NCBI GenBank assembly: GCA_028701945.1
Contig: JAQVPT010000144.1
Coordinates: 1 to 8,696 of the forward strand
From: Bacteroidales bacterium
Lineage (GTDB): Bacteria; Bacteroidota; Bacteroidia; Bacteroidales; ML635J-15
Length of the DNA: 8,696 nucleotides
Reading direction: 5' to 3'
In this document: piece by piece, positions 1 to 7,140 of the stretch
Layout of the letters: every line of letters begins with the position of its first letter
Position numbering within the stretch: position 1 is the stretch's first letter
Notes under the pieces: generated by a model
Told to the model about the DNA's origin: nothing
The model's database searches: none
What the model saw: the letters and a program-made list of their open reading frames with translations, nothing else
Position numbers and translations under genes: made by a program

Positions 1-252
1 ATCAGCATAAAACGAGGAGATAGCAAGCGGGAGGAGTTGGTAAGAAAAGCTTCGCAATCAATTAACGACTCAATATTGGCATACAAAAAGCAAGGATTTA
101 AAAACAAAGATGAACAAGATTACCTTGCAATGACAGTTATGACATTTGTGGTTAAAATGATGGAAAACGAAGCAAAAGAAGATATATCGCCCATTATTAA
201 CGAAATAAAGAAAATGAACTTTTCACTTGAAGAAGTGTTAAGTAAAGAGTAA
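1..252 (+). CDS. zapA: Cell division protein ZapA, 5'-truncated by the window edge
   Basis: ZapA is a small cytoplasmic protein that binds FtsZ and cross-links its protofilaments at the division site. The reading frame is open from base 1, so the true start lies upstream; 83 residues are visible out of roughly 95-100 expected for the family. The family pattern is clear: a KREELVRKA stretch followed by a helix with INDSILAYKKQG, then KDEQDYLAMTVMTF, then a C-terminal coiled-coil-forming helix rich in Glu and Lys. An in-frame TTG at 37 lies inside the conserved domain and is not a credible start. The gene is followed by a structured RNA gene and then rny. In Escherichia coli zapA also directly precedes the 6S RNA gene ssrS, which supports both calls. 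Family assignment is confident; the N-terminus cannot be described. Confidence 0.88.
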   Translation: MSIKRGDSKREELVRKASQSINDSILAYKKQGFKNKDEQDYLAMTVMTFVVKMMENEAKEDISPIINEIKKMNFSLEEVLSKE

Positions 253-287
253 ACGTTCTTTCAAATATAATAGGTAATTAACATATT

Positions 288-495
288 GCCCGTATTGGTT
301 CTTTAAAAGTTGTGAAACTCAACACTATTACAATTGGGACAAAGTTCAGTTTTTGGACGACAGGCCTTAATTAATTCTGTTCGCAGAGTTAAATCGCTTA
401 GGCGGTCATTGGAAATCGGATATTGACTGGCAGTCCCACCCATGTTCATGCAGGGGTTTCTTTAACATTAAAGGATTTAATACGGGCTTTTTTTA
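288..495 (+). ncRNA. ssrS: 6S RNA, Bacteroidota (6S-Flavo-like) type
   Basis: 6S RNA mimics an open promoter and binds housekeeping RNA polymerase, lowering transcription when growth slows. Here the 265-nt zapA-rny gap folds by eye into the expected rod. The closing stem is perfect: 288-296 (GCCCGTATT) with 479-487. Above it 301-306 pairs with 468-473, 309-311 with 464-466, and 314-320 with 454-460 (one T-G pair). An open bubble follows, 321-334 on the 5' side and 439-453 on the 3' side, with a possible tiny hairpin 441-443/448-450 in the 3' strand. The arm resumes at 335-340/433-438, 347-350/426-429, 359-361/405-407 and 364-367/400-403, and ends in a 9-bp hairpin 371-379/384-392 with a UUCG loop. 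Length of about 200 nt and position after zapA fit the family. Exact ends are inferred. No clear TAnnTTTG promoter box is visible just upstream, so the transcript may be processed from zapA mRNA. Confidence 0.8.
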
Positions 496-502
496 TTTTT
501 TT
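479..502 (+). terminator. Probable 3' end / terminator of the 6S-like RNA
   Basis: The 3' arm of the closing stem (479-487) runs directly into a T-rich tract (488-502, broken by one A at 495). GC-containing stem plus U-tract resembles an intrinsic terminator, although the partner arm lies 180 nt upstream, so the whole RNA forms the hairpin. A local alternative, an AT-only hairpin 467-472/476-481, would compete with the closing stem and is weaker. rny begins 15 nt beyond the tract, so some read-through or a start within the AT-rich spacer is needed to express rny. Confidence 0.5.
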
Positions 503-517
503 TAATTAATTAAATTT

Positions 518-2056
518 ATGGATACAATAGCGATAATTATTTCAGTAGCTGCCTTTATAGGTGGTGGAGTGCTATCTTACTTTTTGTGGGATGTAGCACT
601 AACAAAGAAGAAGAAAAAAGCAATAGAAGAAGGAATTGCAGAAGCCGAAGTTGCAAGAAAAGAGAAAGATTTACTTGCAAAAGAAAAGTTTCTACAATTA
701 AAGACAGAACACGAAAAGCAAAGTAATGAAAGAAACCAAAAGATTCAGATAGGCGAAAATCGGATAAAACAACGAGAAGCAAGTCTAAGCCAAAAAGCAG
801 AAGAAGCACAAAGGCTAAAAAAAGAAGTCGAAATAATCAGGGACAACCTAGACAAGCAACTTGAACACGTTGAAAGGCGAGACGAAGAACTTAACAAAAT
901 GATTCAAGAACAAATTACAAAACTTGAAACTATTTCAGGTTTATCGGCTGATGAGGCTAAAAAACAGATATTGGAATCATTACAAGAAAAAGCACATTCT
1001 GAATCAATAGGTCTTATTAATGAGATTGTTGAAGAAGCAAAAATGACTGCTAACAAAGAAGCAAAGAAAATTGTTTTGGAGACAATCCAAAGAGTCGCTA
1101 CCGAAACTGCAATTGAAAATGCAGTTACTGTTTTTCATATTGAGAGCGACGAACTTAAAGGACGTATAATTGGACGCGAAGGACGTAATATTCGTGCATT
1201 AGAAGCTGCAACAGGAGTTGAGATTGTTGTTGATGACACTCCCGAAGCAATATTATTATCGGCTTTTGACCCTGTTCGCAGAGAAATTGCCCGATTATCA
1301 CTTCACCAGCTTGTAACAGATGGTAGGATTCACCCAGCAAGAATCGAAGAAGTTGTCAATAAAACTCGGAAACAAATAGAAGAAGAAATTATAGAAGTCG
1401 GGAAACGTACTACTATCGATCTCGGTGTACATGGATTGCATCCAGAGCTTATAAGATTGATTGGTAAAATGAAATATCGATCATCTTATGGTCAAAATTT
1501 ATTACAACACTCCCGCGAAGTTGCAAATTTATCTGCACTCATGGCTTCCGAACTAGGATTAAATCCAAAACTTGCCAAACGTGCTGGTTTGCTTCATGAT
1601 ATTGGTAAAGTCTCGGACGAAGAACCAGAATTACCACACGCAATTTATGGTATGAAACTCGCCGAAAAATTTAAAGAGAAACCTGAAATTTGCAATGCAA
1701 TCGGAGCTCACCACGACGAAGTAGAGATGACAAGTCTTATCTCTCCTATTGTACAAGTTTGTGACTCTATTTCTGGTGCAAGACCTGGTGCAAGACGCGA
1801 AATTGTTGAGTCGTATATTAAACGTCTAAAAGAACTTGAAGCTCTAGCCCTATCTTATCCTGGCGTTCTTAAAACATACGCTATTCAAGCAGGTAGAGAA
1901 TTAAGAGTCATTGTCGGAAGCGAAAAAATTTCTGATGCAGAATCGGAAAAATTAAGCTACGAAATTGCAAAGAAAGTTCAGGACGAAATGACTTATCCAG
2001 GACAAGTGAAAATTACTGTAATAAGAGAAACTCGTTCTGTAAATTATGCCAAATAA
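518..2056 (+). CDS. rny: Ribonuclease Y (membrane-anchored endoribonuclease)
   Basis: RNase Y starts decay of many mRNAs by internal cleavage, working at the inner face of the cytoplasmic membrane. The 512-residue product has full family length and order. A single membrane helix spans about residues 4-24 and is followed by a basic KKKKK patch. A long charged coiled coil covers roughly 30-150. The KH RNA-binding domain carries GRIIGREGRN at 215-224. The HD phosphohydrolase domain has metal ligands H331, H360-D361 (in LLHDIGK), H398-H399 and D416. The C-terminal region ends in VKITVIRETRSVNYAK, typical of the family. The ATG at 518 is chosen because the membrane helix follows immediately; no Shine-Dalgarno sequence is seen, as is usual in Bacteroidota. 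The gene sits after the 6S-like RNA and its last 11 nt overlap the start of the epimerase gene, so the two are probably co-transcribed. No active-site residue is missing. Confidence 0.96.
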   Translation: MDTIAIIISVAAFIGGGVLSYFLWDVALTKKKKKAIEEGIAEAEVARKEKDLLAKEKFLQLKTEHEKQSNERNQKIQIGENRIKQREASLSQKAEEAQRLKKEVEIIRDNLDKQLEHVERRDEELNKMIQEQITKLETISGLSADEAKKQILESLQEKAHSESIGLINEIVEEAKMTANKEAKKIVLETIQRVATETAIENAVTVFHIESDELKGRIIGREGRNIRALEAATGVEIVVDDTPEAILLSAFDPVRREIARLSLHQLVTDGRIHPARIEEVVNKTRKQIEEEIIEVGKRTTIDLGVHGLHPELIRLIGKMKYRSSYGQNLLQHSREVANLSALMASELGLNPKLAKRAGLLHDIGKVSDEEPELPHAIYGMKLAEKFKEKPEICNAIGAHHDEVEMTSLISPIVQVCDSISGARPGARREIVESYIKRLKELEALALSYPGVLKTYAIQAGRELRVIVGSEKISDAESEKLSYEIAKKVQDEMTYPGQVKITVIRETRSVNYAK

Positions 2057-3047
2057 TTCAAACAATAAAATAATTGAAAACTCAAAAGTATTGGTAACTG
2101 GTGGAGCAGGCTTCATCGGTTCCAATATTATTGAAAAGCTAATAAAACAAAACAATACGATAATTTGTCTTGATAATTTATCGACAGGAAAACTTAAAAA
2201 CATTGAAAAATATTTATCTTTCGATAATTTTACCTTTATAAATGAGGACATAAGAGATATTAATGTTTGTCAAAAAGCGTGTAACGGAATTGACATAGTT
2301 TTGCATCAGGCAGCATTAGGTTCTGTACCAAGATCTATTAACGATCCAATTACAACTAATAGCGTCAACATTACTGGTTTTCTTAATATACTTACTGCAG
2401 CCCGAGATAATAAAGTTAAACGCTTTGTTTATGCTGCAAGCTCTTCGACTTACGGAGATTCAAAAAACCTGCCCAAAACCGAAGATAATATCGGCAATCC
2501 TCTTTCTCCTTATGCAGTTACAAAATATGTGAACGAACTATATGCCAAAGTTTTTAGTGATCTTTACGGAATTGAAACAATTGGATTGAGATATTTTAAT
2601 GTTTTTGGCAAGAATCAAGATCCTGACGGAGCTTATGCGGCAGTTTTTCCAAAATTTATTAAGTCTTTTATAAATCACGAAGCACCTATTATTCATGGAG
2701 ACGGAACGCAATCACGTGATTTTACTTATATTGCAAATGTTATTCAAGCAAACGAGTTGGCGGCCACTACAACTAATCCAAAAGCATTAAATACGATATT
2801 CAATGTTGCTTATGGCGAACAAAATAGTTTAAATGAACTAACTCAGGATCTAATTAAAGGATTAACAATATTCGATTCTACTATTGCAAATATTAAACCT
2901 GAATACGGACCAGTAAGAAAAGGCGACATTAAAGATTCTCTTGCATCAATAGAAAAAGCACAAAACTTATTGGGTTATGCTCCTCAATATGATGTTCATA
3001 AAGGATTAAAAGAGGCTATTAAATGGTATTATGAGAATTTAAAATAG
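2046..3047 (+). CDS. NAD-dependent UDP-N-acetylhexosamine 4-epimerase, WbpP/TviC type
   Basis: This extended short-chain dehydrogenase/reductase probably interconverts UDP-GlcNAc and UDP-GalNAc (or their uronic acids) in the cytoplasm, supplying a sugar nucleotide for surface polysaccharide. The 333-residue product has the NAD-binding GGAGFIG loop at 19-25 and D43 at the end of strand 2. The catalytic set is a Ser triplet S132-S134, Y156 and K160 (YAVTK), with N185 in RYFNVFG. The stretches ALGSVPRSINDPI, SPYAVTKYVNELYA and QDPDGAYAAVFPKF are hallmarks of the WbpP/TviC subgroup rather than of GalE; the Ser-Tyr-Lys-Asn spacing matches what I recall for Pseudomonas WbpP. The ATG lies inside the 3' end of rny (11-nt overlap, different frame), and about 13 residues precede the Rossmann fold, which is normal, so this start is kept. 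It ends 22 nt from the convergent deacetylase-like gene. The fold and epimerase class are sure; the exact substrate is inferred. Confidence 0.87.
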   Translation: MPNNSNNKIIENSKVLVTGGAGFIGSNIIEKLIKQNNTIICLDNLSTGKLKNIEKYLSFDNFTFINEDIRDINVCQKACNGIDIVLHQAALGSVPRSINDPITTNSVNITGFLNILTAARDNKVKRFVYAASSSTYGDSKNLPKTEDNIGNPLSPYAVTKYVNELYAKVFSDLYGIETIGLRYFNVFGKNQDPDGAYAAVFPKFIKSFINHEAPIIHGDGTQSRDFTYIANVIQANELAATTTNPKALNTIFNVAYGEQNSLNELTQDLIKGLTIFDSTIANIKPEYGPVRKGDIKDSLASIEKAQNLLGYAPQYDVHKGLKEAIKWYYENLK

Positions 3048-3069
3048 ACTTTGGATTTACTATCAAATT

Positions 3070-4410
3070 CTAAAAATAATCTACAATTCCTTCATAAACT
3101 TTGCTCCAGTTTTCCCATTCCAAGTAATTCAAATTTGAGTTATGCCATAACATTACAAAATCGCCGGAGTACTTTTTAGTTAAATCAATCAAATTTTTAC
3201 TTTTAGATAAAAACTCTTGCTGATTTTCACATTCTCTTCTAAGTCCAATATCCATTAAGATTAAAGGTCTTTCTTTTAGCTTTAACTTTCGTCTGGAAAC
3301 AACATCATAAACGCTATACTCCTGGCAGATACCAGCTCTAAAACCAGCATGAGAACTAAAACCAATTGTTGAATCAATCTTCATCTCATTTTTATCCCAA
3401 ATTTGCCATGTCAAAGGATTTTCAAACATCAAAAAATGTTGCCGACCCTCATCAATAGTTGTATTACATACAGACTTAATTAAATCTAATTCTGACATAA
3501 ACAATTTGCCATTATTATAAGTTGGTAAGGATGGATGAATCCCAATATAATGACCTCGCTGGACAATCTCAGATATTTGATTCTTGACATCATTTTGTAA
3601 AATACTGTAATCAAAATCTTTTCTTTTATATCTTGCTGGAATAAAATAAAATCGAGCCTTAATTGATTTTGCCTCTGCAATATTCATTAAATAATCAAAT
3701 GTATCAAACGGGTCTTTTTGTTTCTTAGACCGATAAGCAGAATAATCTGAAGTTAGTTTAAAAAAACCTTTAATACTACGTCTCTTAATTATTTCACCCG
3801 CAGCCGATTTAACATACTTTCCAATTGTACTATATTTTGAAAAAAAGTCAACATCGTGGGTTAAATAAAAAACAGGCTGTTTAGTTTTTCTAATTAGTTT
3901 AAAATCAATTTTATTAAAAAGATTCCACAAAAACTCAACATATTCATTTACGATTGGTCTTTGATAGAAATTAAATTTCACAGCCAGCATTCCATTTTCA
4001 TCAGGTCGATTATATTTATCTTTACAAACACAAGCGACTTCTTCCCATCTTGAGAGCATAAAAAACACAGACGCAATAATATCTGCACCAATTGAGGCAT
4101 TATTATGGTCAATTTCAAAAGCCTCATCTCCGTACAAAATAGGGATATCAACCTCAGCACATAAATCTGACTTTAAATATTTAATTTTATCTGGAATTAA
4201 ATCACGATTATTATAATAATCTGTATCCTCGTCAAGTGCGGCAAAAAAAGAATCATTAATAGTTATAATCTTATTCTCTGATTTTATTTTATAGTTTGGG
4301 GTTTCATGATATGTTACTTGATAATCGATACCAAGTATTTCATTAAACAATACATCAAAAACATAGTTTTTTTCTTTTGAAAATTTGGATTGAAAAGAAA
4401 CTTCTAACAT
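3070..4410 (-). CDS. Polysaccharide deacetylase-like protein with N-terminal DUF7033-type domain
   Basis: The product (446 residues) has two parts. Residues 1 to about 175 form a domain typical of Bacteroidota polysaccharide-cluster proteins (DUF7033-like, from memory), including a SRWEE stretch. Residues about 178-446 form a NodB-like carbohydrate esterase domain. Visible motifs are LTHDVD (H185, D186, D188) for motif 1, GHYIGIHPS (H287, H292) for motif 2, a DSTIGFSSHAGFRAG block at 346-360 with R358, a DIGLRRE stretch, and MLWHNSN (H423) near the end. Such enzymes remove acyl groups from sugars using a metal ion. Motif 1 is THDVD rather than the usual TFDDG/D, so D188 may replace the standard metal Asp. 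There is no signal peptide or membrane helix, so it should act in the cytoplasm, perhaps on a sugar nucleotide or lipid-linked unit. It lies opposite to its neighbours, divergent from the flippase gene. Substrate is unknown. Confidence 0.82.
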   Translation of the reverse strand: MLEVSFQSKFSKEKNYVFDVLFNEILGIDYQVTYHETPNYKIKSENKIITINDSFFAALDEDTDYYNNRDLIPDKIKYLKSDLCAEVDIPILYGDEAFEIDHNNASIGADIIASVFFMLSRWEEVACVCKDKYNRPDENGMLAVKFNFYQRPIVNEYVEFLWNLFNKIDFKLIRKTKQPVFYLTHDVDFFSKYSTIGKYVKSAAGEIIKRRSIKGFFKLTSDYSAYRSKKQKDPFDTFDYLMNIAEAKSIKARFYFIPARYKRKDFDYSILQNDVKNQISEIVQRGHYIGIHPSLPTYNNGKLFMSELDLIKSVCNTTIDEGRQHFLMFENPLTWQIWDKNEMKIDSTIGFSSHAGFRAGICQEYSVYDVVSRRKLKLKERPLILMDIGLRRECENQQEFLSKSKNLIDLTKKYSGDFVMLWHNSNLNYLEWENWSKVYEGIVDYF

Positions 4411-4442
4411 AAGTCCTGATTATATTTAAGAATTACACAAAA

Positions 4443-4450
4443 CAAAATTA
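4443..4450 (-). promoter_or_regulatory. Candidate -7 promoter box for the deacetylase-like gene
   Basis: Read on the minus strand this is TAATTTTG, a full match to the Bacteroidota primary-sigma -7 consensus TAnnTTTG. It would place the transcript start near 4437, about 27 nt before the ATG at 4410. No TTG is found at the usual -33 spacing, and such boxes occur by chance in AT-rich DNA, so the call rests on position in the divergent gap. Confidence 0.35.
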
Positions 4451-4501
4451 ACAATAAAACTCACAATTTTCATTTAATCACACTCTCTATTCTATTTTTT
4501 T

Positions 4502-4509
4502 TAACTTTG
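4502..4509 (+). promoter_or_regulatory. Candidate -7 promoter box for the wzx-wzy operon
   Basis: TAACTTTG matches the Bacteroidota -7 consensus TAnnTTTG. It would start transcription near 4514 and give a leader of about 30 nt before the wzx ATG at 4546. A -33 TTG is not seen at the expected distance. It is the only full consensus match on this strand that I find in the 135-bp divergent gap and the natural candidate to drive both flippase and polymerase genes. Confidence 0.4.
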
Positions 4510-4545
4510 TCAAAAATTTAATATTACTATTTTTAGTCACCAAAC

Positions 4546-5826
4546 ATGATACCTGAGCAAATCAGAAAAGTATTAAAGAACACAACATTTAAAAGTGTAG
4601 CTATCTTAATATCAGGTACTGCTATTGCTCAACTTATGCTTATTGGTTTTCAGTTAATATTAAGACGACAATACTCACCTGAGGTTTTTGGTACGTTTGG
4701 AGTTTATATGAGCATTGTCGGGATACTCGTAATTTTGTCAACATTAAGATATGACCTTGCAGTAGTTTTACCAAAACACGACAAAACAGCAAACAGTCTT
4801 TTAGTTGCCGGGGTAATGTTATCATTGACAATTAACCTCCTTATATTTATAATTGTTGCAATATTTAAAGACAGTTTAGTTAGTTTGATTGGGTTTCCAG
4901 AAAAGTATAAGAATTGGATTTTTTTCATACCAATTAGTACATTTTTATTTAGTTCGTACCAAATGATAAATTATTGGCTGACGAGAAAAGGAGCTTTTAA
5001 ATCTATCGCTACCAACAAAATGTTTCGACGAGGTTTCGAGGGGACAACACAATCTGGGTTTGGTTTTCTTGCAATTAATAAAGGTTTAGTATTTGGTGAT
5101 ATAATAGGAAATATTGTAAATATTCTTTCCGGCATTAAGCAAGCATCTAAAAATGGTTTTACATTTAAAGGCATAACAGCAAATCACATTAAATTCTCAT
5201 TAAAGCGTTATCGAGCTTTTCCTAAATATCAGGCATTACCAGCATTACTTAATACAGCGAGTATATTACTGCCAATTTTTCTAATTAATAAATATTTTGA
5301 CCACGACACTGCTGGTTACTTTGATTTAAGTCGTCAAATACTTGCTGTTCCAATTGCATTTATAACCGCAGCTTTGTCGCAAGTATTATTAAAAGAATAT
5401 AGTGATAGAATTATAAAAAAACAAAAATTAAAAACTAATGTTTTAAAAACTGCTGGTTTGTTAACAATATTGATTTTACCTTTTTTGATAATTATTATAC
5501 TTTTTGGAGAAGCGTTATTTGGATTTGTATTTTCATCAGTATGGACACAATCAGGAGCTTTTTCTGCTATCTTAGTTCCTGCATTTGCAATTCAATTTAT
5601 TGTTTCTCCCCTAAGTATTAGTTTCACTGTATTAGAAGAGCTTAAAATCTTGGCAATCTGGCAAATCACATACTTTCTCTTAATTTTAAGTCTCTTCTTC
5701 TTTACAGGACTAAGTATAGAAATGTTTTTATCGATTTTTACAATTATTAATATATTTTCCTATTTAATATATTTTATCCTAATTTTGCAGGTTTGCAATA
5801 AATATGACAAGTCAATAACTCAATAG
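4546..5826 (+). CDS. wzx: Wzx-type oligosaccharide flippase
   Basis: Wzx proteins move undecaprenyl-diphosphate-linked repeat units from the cytoplasmic to the periplasmic face of the inner membrane in Wzy-dependent O-antigen or capsule assembly. The 426-residue product is a multi-span hydrophobic protein of the polysaccharide-biosynthesis (MOP) family, in the usual size range. Family signatures are the N-terminal AILISGTAIAQL at 19-30, RRQYSPEVFGTFGVY at 40-54, STLRYDLAVVLPK at 65-77, and the mid-protein FPKYQALPALLN at 225-236 followed by helices with GYFDLSRQILAVPIAFI. Strongly hydrophobic segments fall near 83-107, 124-140, 238-249, 264-281, 302-320, 341-362 and 370-415. Two-half architecture is visible, with a charged loop around 283-300. 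The polymerase gene follows after 4 nt, so they form one operon, probably driven from the divergent gap upstream. The flippase class is secure from these motifs; the transported glycan cannot be told. Confidence 0.88.
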   Translation: MIPEQIRKVLKNTTFKSVAILISGTAIAQLMLIGFQLILRRQYSPEVFGTFGVYMSIVGILVILSTLRYDLAVVLPKHDKTANSLLVAGVMLSLTINLLIFIIVAIFKDSLVSLIGFPEKYKNWIFFIPISTFLFSSYQMINYWLTRKGAFKSIATNKMFRRGFEGTTQSGFGFLAINKGLVFGDIIGNIVNILSGIKQASKNGFTFKGITANHIKFSLKRYRAFPKYQALPALLNTASILLPIFLINKYFDHDTAGYFDLSRQILAVPIAFITAALSQVLLKEYSDRIIKKQKLKTNVLKTAGLLTILILPFLIIIILFGEALFGFVFSSVWTQSGAFSAILVPAFAIQFIVSPLSISFTVLEELKILAIWQITYFLLILSLFFFTGLSIEMFLSIFTIINIFSYLIYFILILQVCNKYDKSITQ

Positions 5827-5830
5827 CCTT

Positions 5831-7096
5831 ATGTTAGTAAAACTGCTATCAAATAAACATATACACCTGCTCGCTTTCATATTTTTTTATCTTTTTCTTA
5901 TTTATGAATATGTTTATTTTGTGATACCCTATTTCGAGGATAAAGGATTTATGATGGTGCCAGAAATAAAAAAGATAATTATTGGATTATTACTTTTTGC
6001 AGTGCTATCTTTAAAAATATTCCTTCTACGTCAACCCTCACATTTTATTTATGCACTTAGTTTATTTGCAGGGATGAGTTTCTGCATTCCATCAATAATC
6101 ATGTATCAGTTTGGAGGCATCACACCGCTTATTCCTATATTTTCAATTGTTTTTATAGTTTTTCTTACAAGTCGCTATTTAAACATACCATCTATCAAAT
6201 CAGCACATATAAAATTTAAGGATCAAAAATATATCTTGCTTTTTTTAACTGTTTTATTAATAATTCCTTTTGTCATCACTTATGGTATAAGTTTCAATAA
6301 ATCTGTTTTTTCGTTTGGAAAGGAAATATATGAGGTAAGAGCAATTGCTAAACTACACAGTAATATTTTTACTTCGTATTTCTTTGGTGCATTAACCAAA
6401 GTGCTATTGCCCTCACTAATTATCTATGGATTAATTAGAAAAAATAAACTGTTGTGGATTTCAGGGATTATCTTGATGCTTTACATATTTATGATCAACC
6501 CCCATAAATCGGTGTTTTTATCCATTTTTGTCGTTATTGCTTTCTATTTCTTTAAAGATTATAGAACCAAAGCTGGCACAATTGTACTTGGCATAATCAT
6601 GTTACTTCTCGTTACCACAGTATTTACAAAATTTACTGGAAATATCTTACCTGAATCAATTTTTGTACGCCGAATGTTTTTTTTACCAGTATATATAAGT
6701 GACTATTATTTTACTTTTTTTAATGATAATCAGCTTTATTTATCCCATAGCATGTTAAACCCATTCTTAGAGTATCCATACGATATGGATCCCGCTATGC
6801 TTATGGGCAAGCACATATACAACAACCCTTTAACAAGTTGTAATACTGGAATAATTGGTGATGGATATATGAATTTTGGCATTATTGGCTGTTTCGTTTT
6901 TACTTTTATAACAGCAATAATTTTAAGGTTTTTAGATGCCTTAAATATGCATCATTCCTTTTTTGGAATAAGTTTTCTGTACCTAGTTTTATTTCTCAAC
7001 AGTGCACTTTTCACTATTTTACTAACACATGGAGGCTTATTTTATATGCTTATAGGTATTTTCTTTTTAAAGAATACAAATTCCGAATTAAAATAA
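5831..7096 (+). CDS. wzy: Wzy-type oligosaccharide repeat-unit polymerase
   Basis: Wzy polymerases join lipid-linked repeat units on the periplasmic side of the inner membrane. The 421-residue product is almost wholly hydrophobic, with likely membrane segments near 11-33, 48-66, 72-92, 100-114, 133-151, 187-202, 208-222, 228-241, 249-264, 350-367 and 378-413. The longest hydrophilic stretch, about 266-348, is the probable large periplasmic loop. It carries FVRRMFFLP (R279, R280) and ends in NTGIIGDGYMNFGIIG at 338-353, a motif I recognise from O-antigen polymerase families. YEVRA (R170) and NPHKSVFL at 223-230 also resemble conserved polymerase positions. Wzy proteins diverge greatly in sequence, so the call combines this motif, topology and direct adjacency to wzx. 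The ATG at 5831 is 4 nt after the wzx stop. The gene ends 44 nt before the convergent folD stop. The linkage formed is unknown. Confidence 0.82.
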   Translation: MLVKLLSNKHIHLLAFIFFYLFLIYEYVYFVIPYFEDKGFMMVPEIKKIIIGLLLFAVLSLKIFLLRQPSHFIYALSLFAGMSFCIPSIIMYQFGGITPLIPIFSIVFIVFLTSRYLNIPSIKSAHIKFKDQKYILLFLTVLLIIPFVITYGISFNKSVFSFGKEIYEVRAIAKLHSNIFTSYFFGALTKVLLPSLIIYGLIRKNKLLWISGIILMLYIFMINPHKSVFLSIFVVIAFYFFKDYRTKAGTIVLGIIMLLLVTTVFTKFTGNILPESIFVRRMFFLPVYISDYYFTFFNDNQLYLSHSMLNPFLEYPYDMDPAMLMGKHIYNNPLTSCNTGIIGDGYMNFGIIGCFVFTFITAIILRFLDALNMHHSFFGISFLYLVLFLNSALFTILLTHGGLFYMLIGIFFLKNTNSELK

Positions 7097-7140
7097 GTTA
7101 TATTAGTCAAATCTCTGATTTACAAGATAAAACATGCCAT

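Noticed and set aside
37..39. TTG as the start codon of a 71-residue zapA
   Set aside because: The frame stays open to base 1 and the upstream residues (ISIKRGDSKREE) fit the ZapA family, so the gene is cut by the window edge rather than starting here.
253..287. A promoter for the 6S-like RNA just after zapA
   Set aside because: No TAnnTTTG box occurs in this stretch; the TATAAT-like string at 266-271 is not the Bacteroidota consensus, so I do not call it.
555..809. Antisense open frames within rny (also 1155-1340) and others opposite the polysaccharide, ffh and folD genes
   Set aside because: They are low-complexity mirror frames of well-supported genes, with Leu-rich or otherwise untypical composition and no family signature.
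3034..3071. Inverted repeat AGAATTT / AAATTCT (3034-3040 and 3065-3071) across the convergent ends of the epimerase and deacetylase-like genes
   Set aside because: The stem is only 7 bp, almost all A/T, with a 24-nt loop and no T-tract. It is too weak to call a terminator and may be chance in AT-rich DNA.
2046..7096. A defence island, mobile element or wholly new multi-gene system
   Set aside because: All four genes here fit known surface-polysaccharide families; I see no transposase, integrase, nuclease effector, terminal inverted repeats or target duplications.
7106..7123. Small hairpin AAATC-TCT-GATTT (7109-7121) in the gap between the convergent wzy and folD genes
   Set aside because: Five A/T-rich pairs with a 3-nt loop and no following T-tract are not enough to support a terminator.
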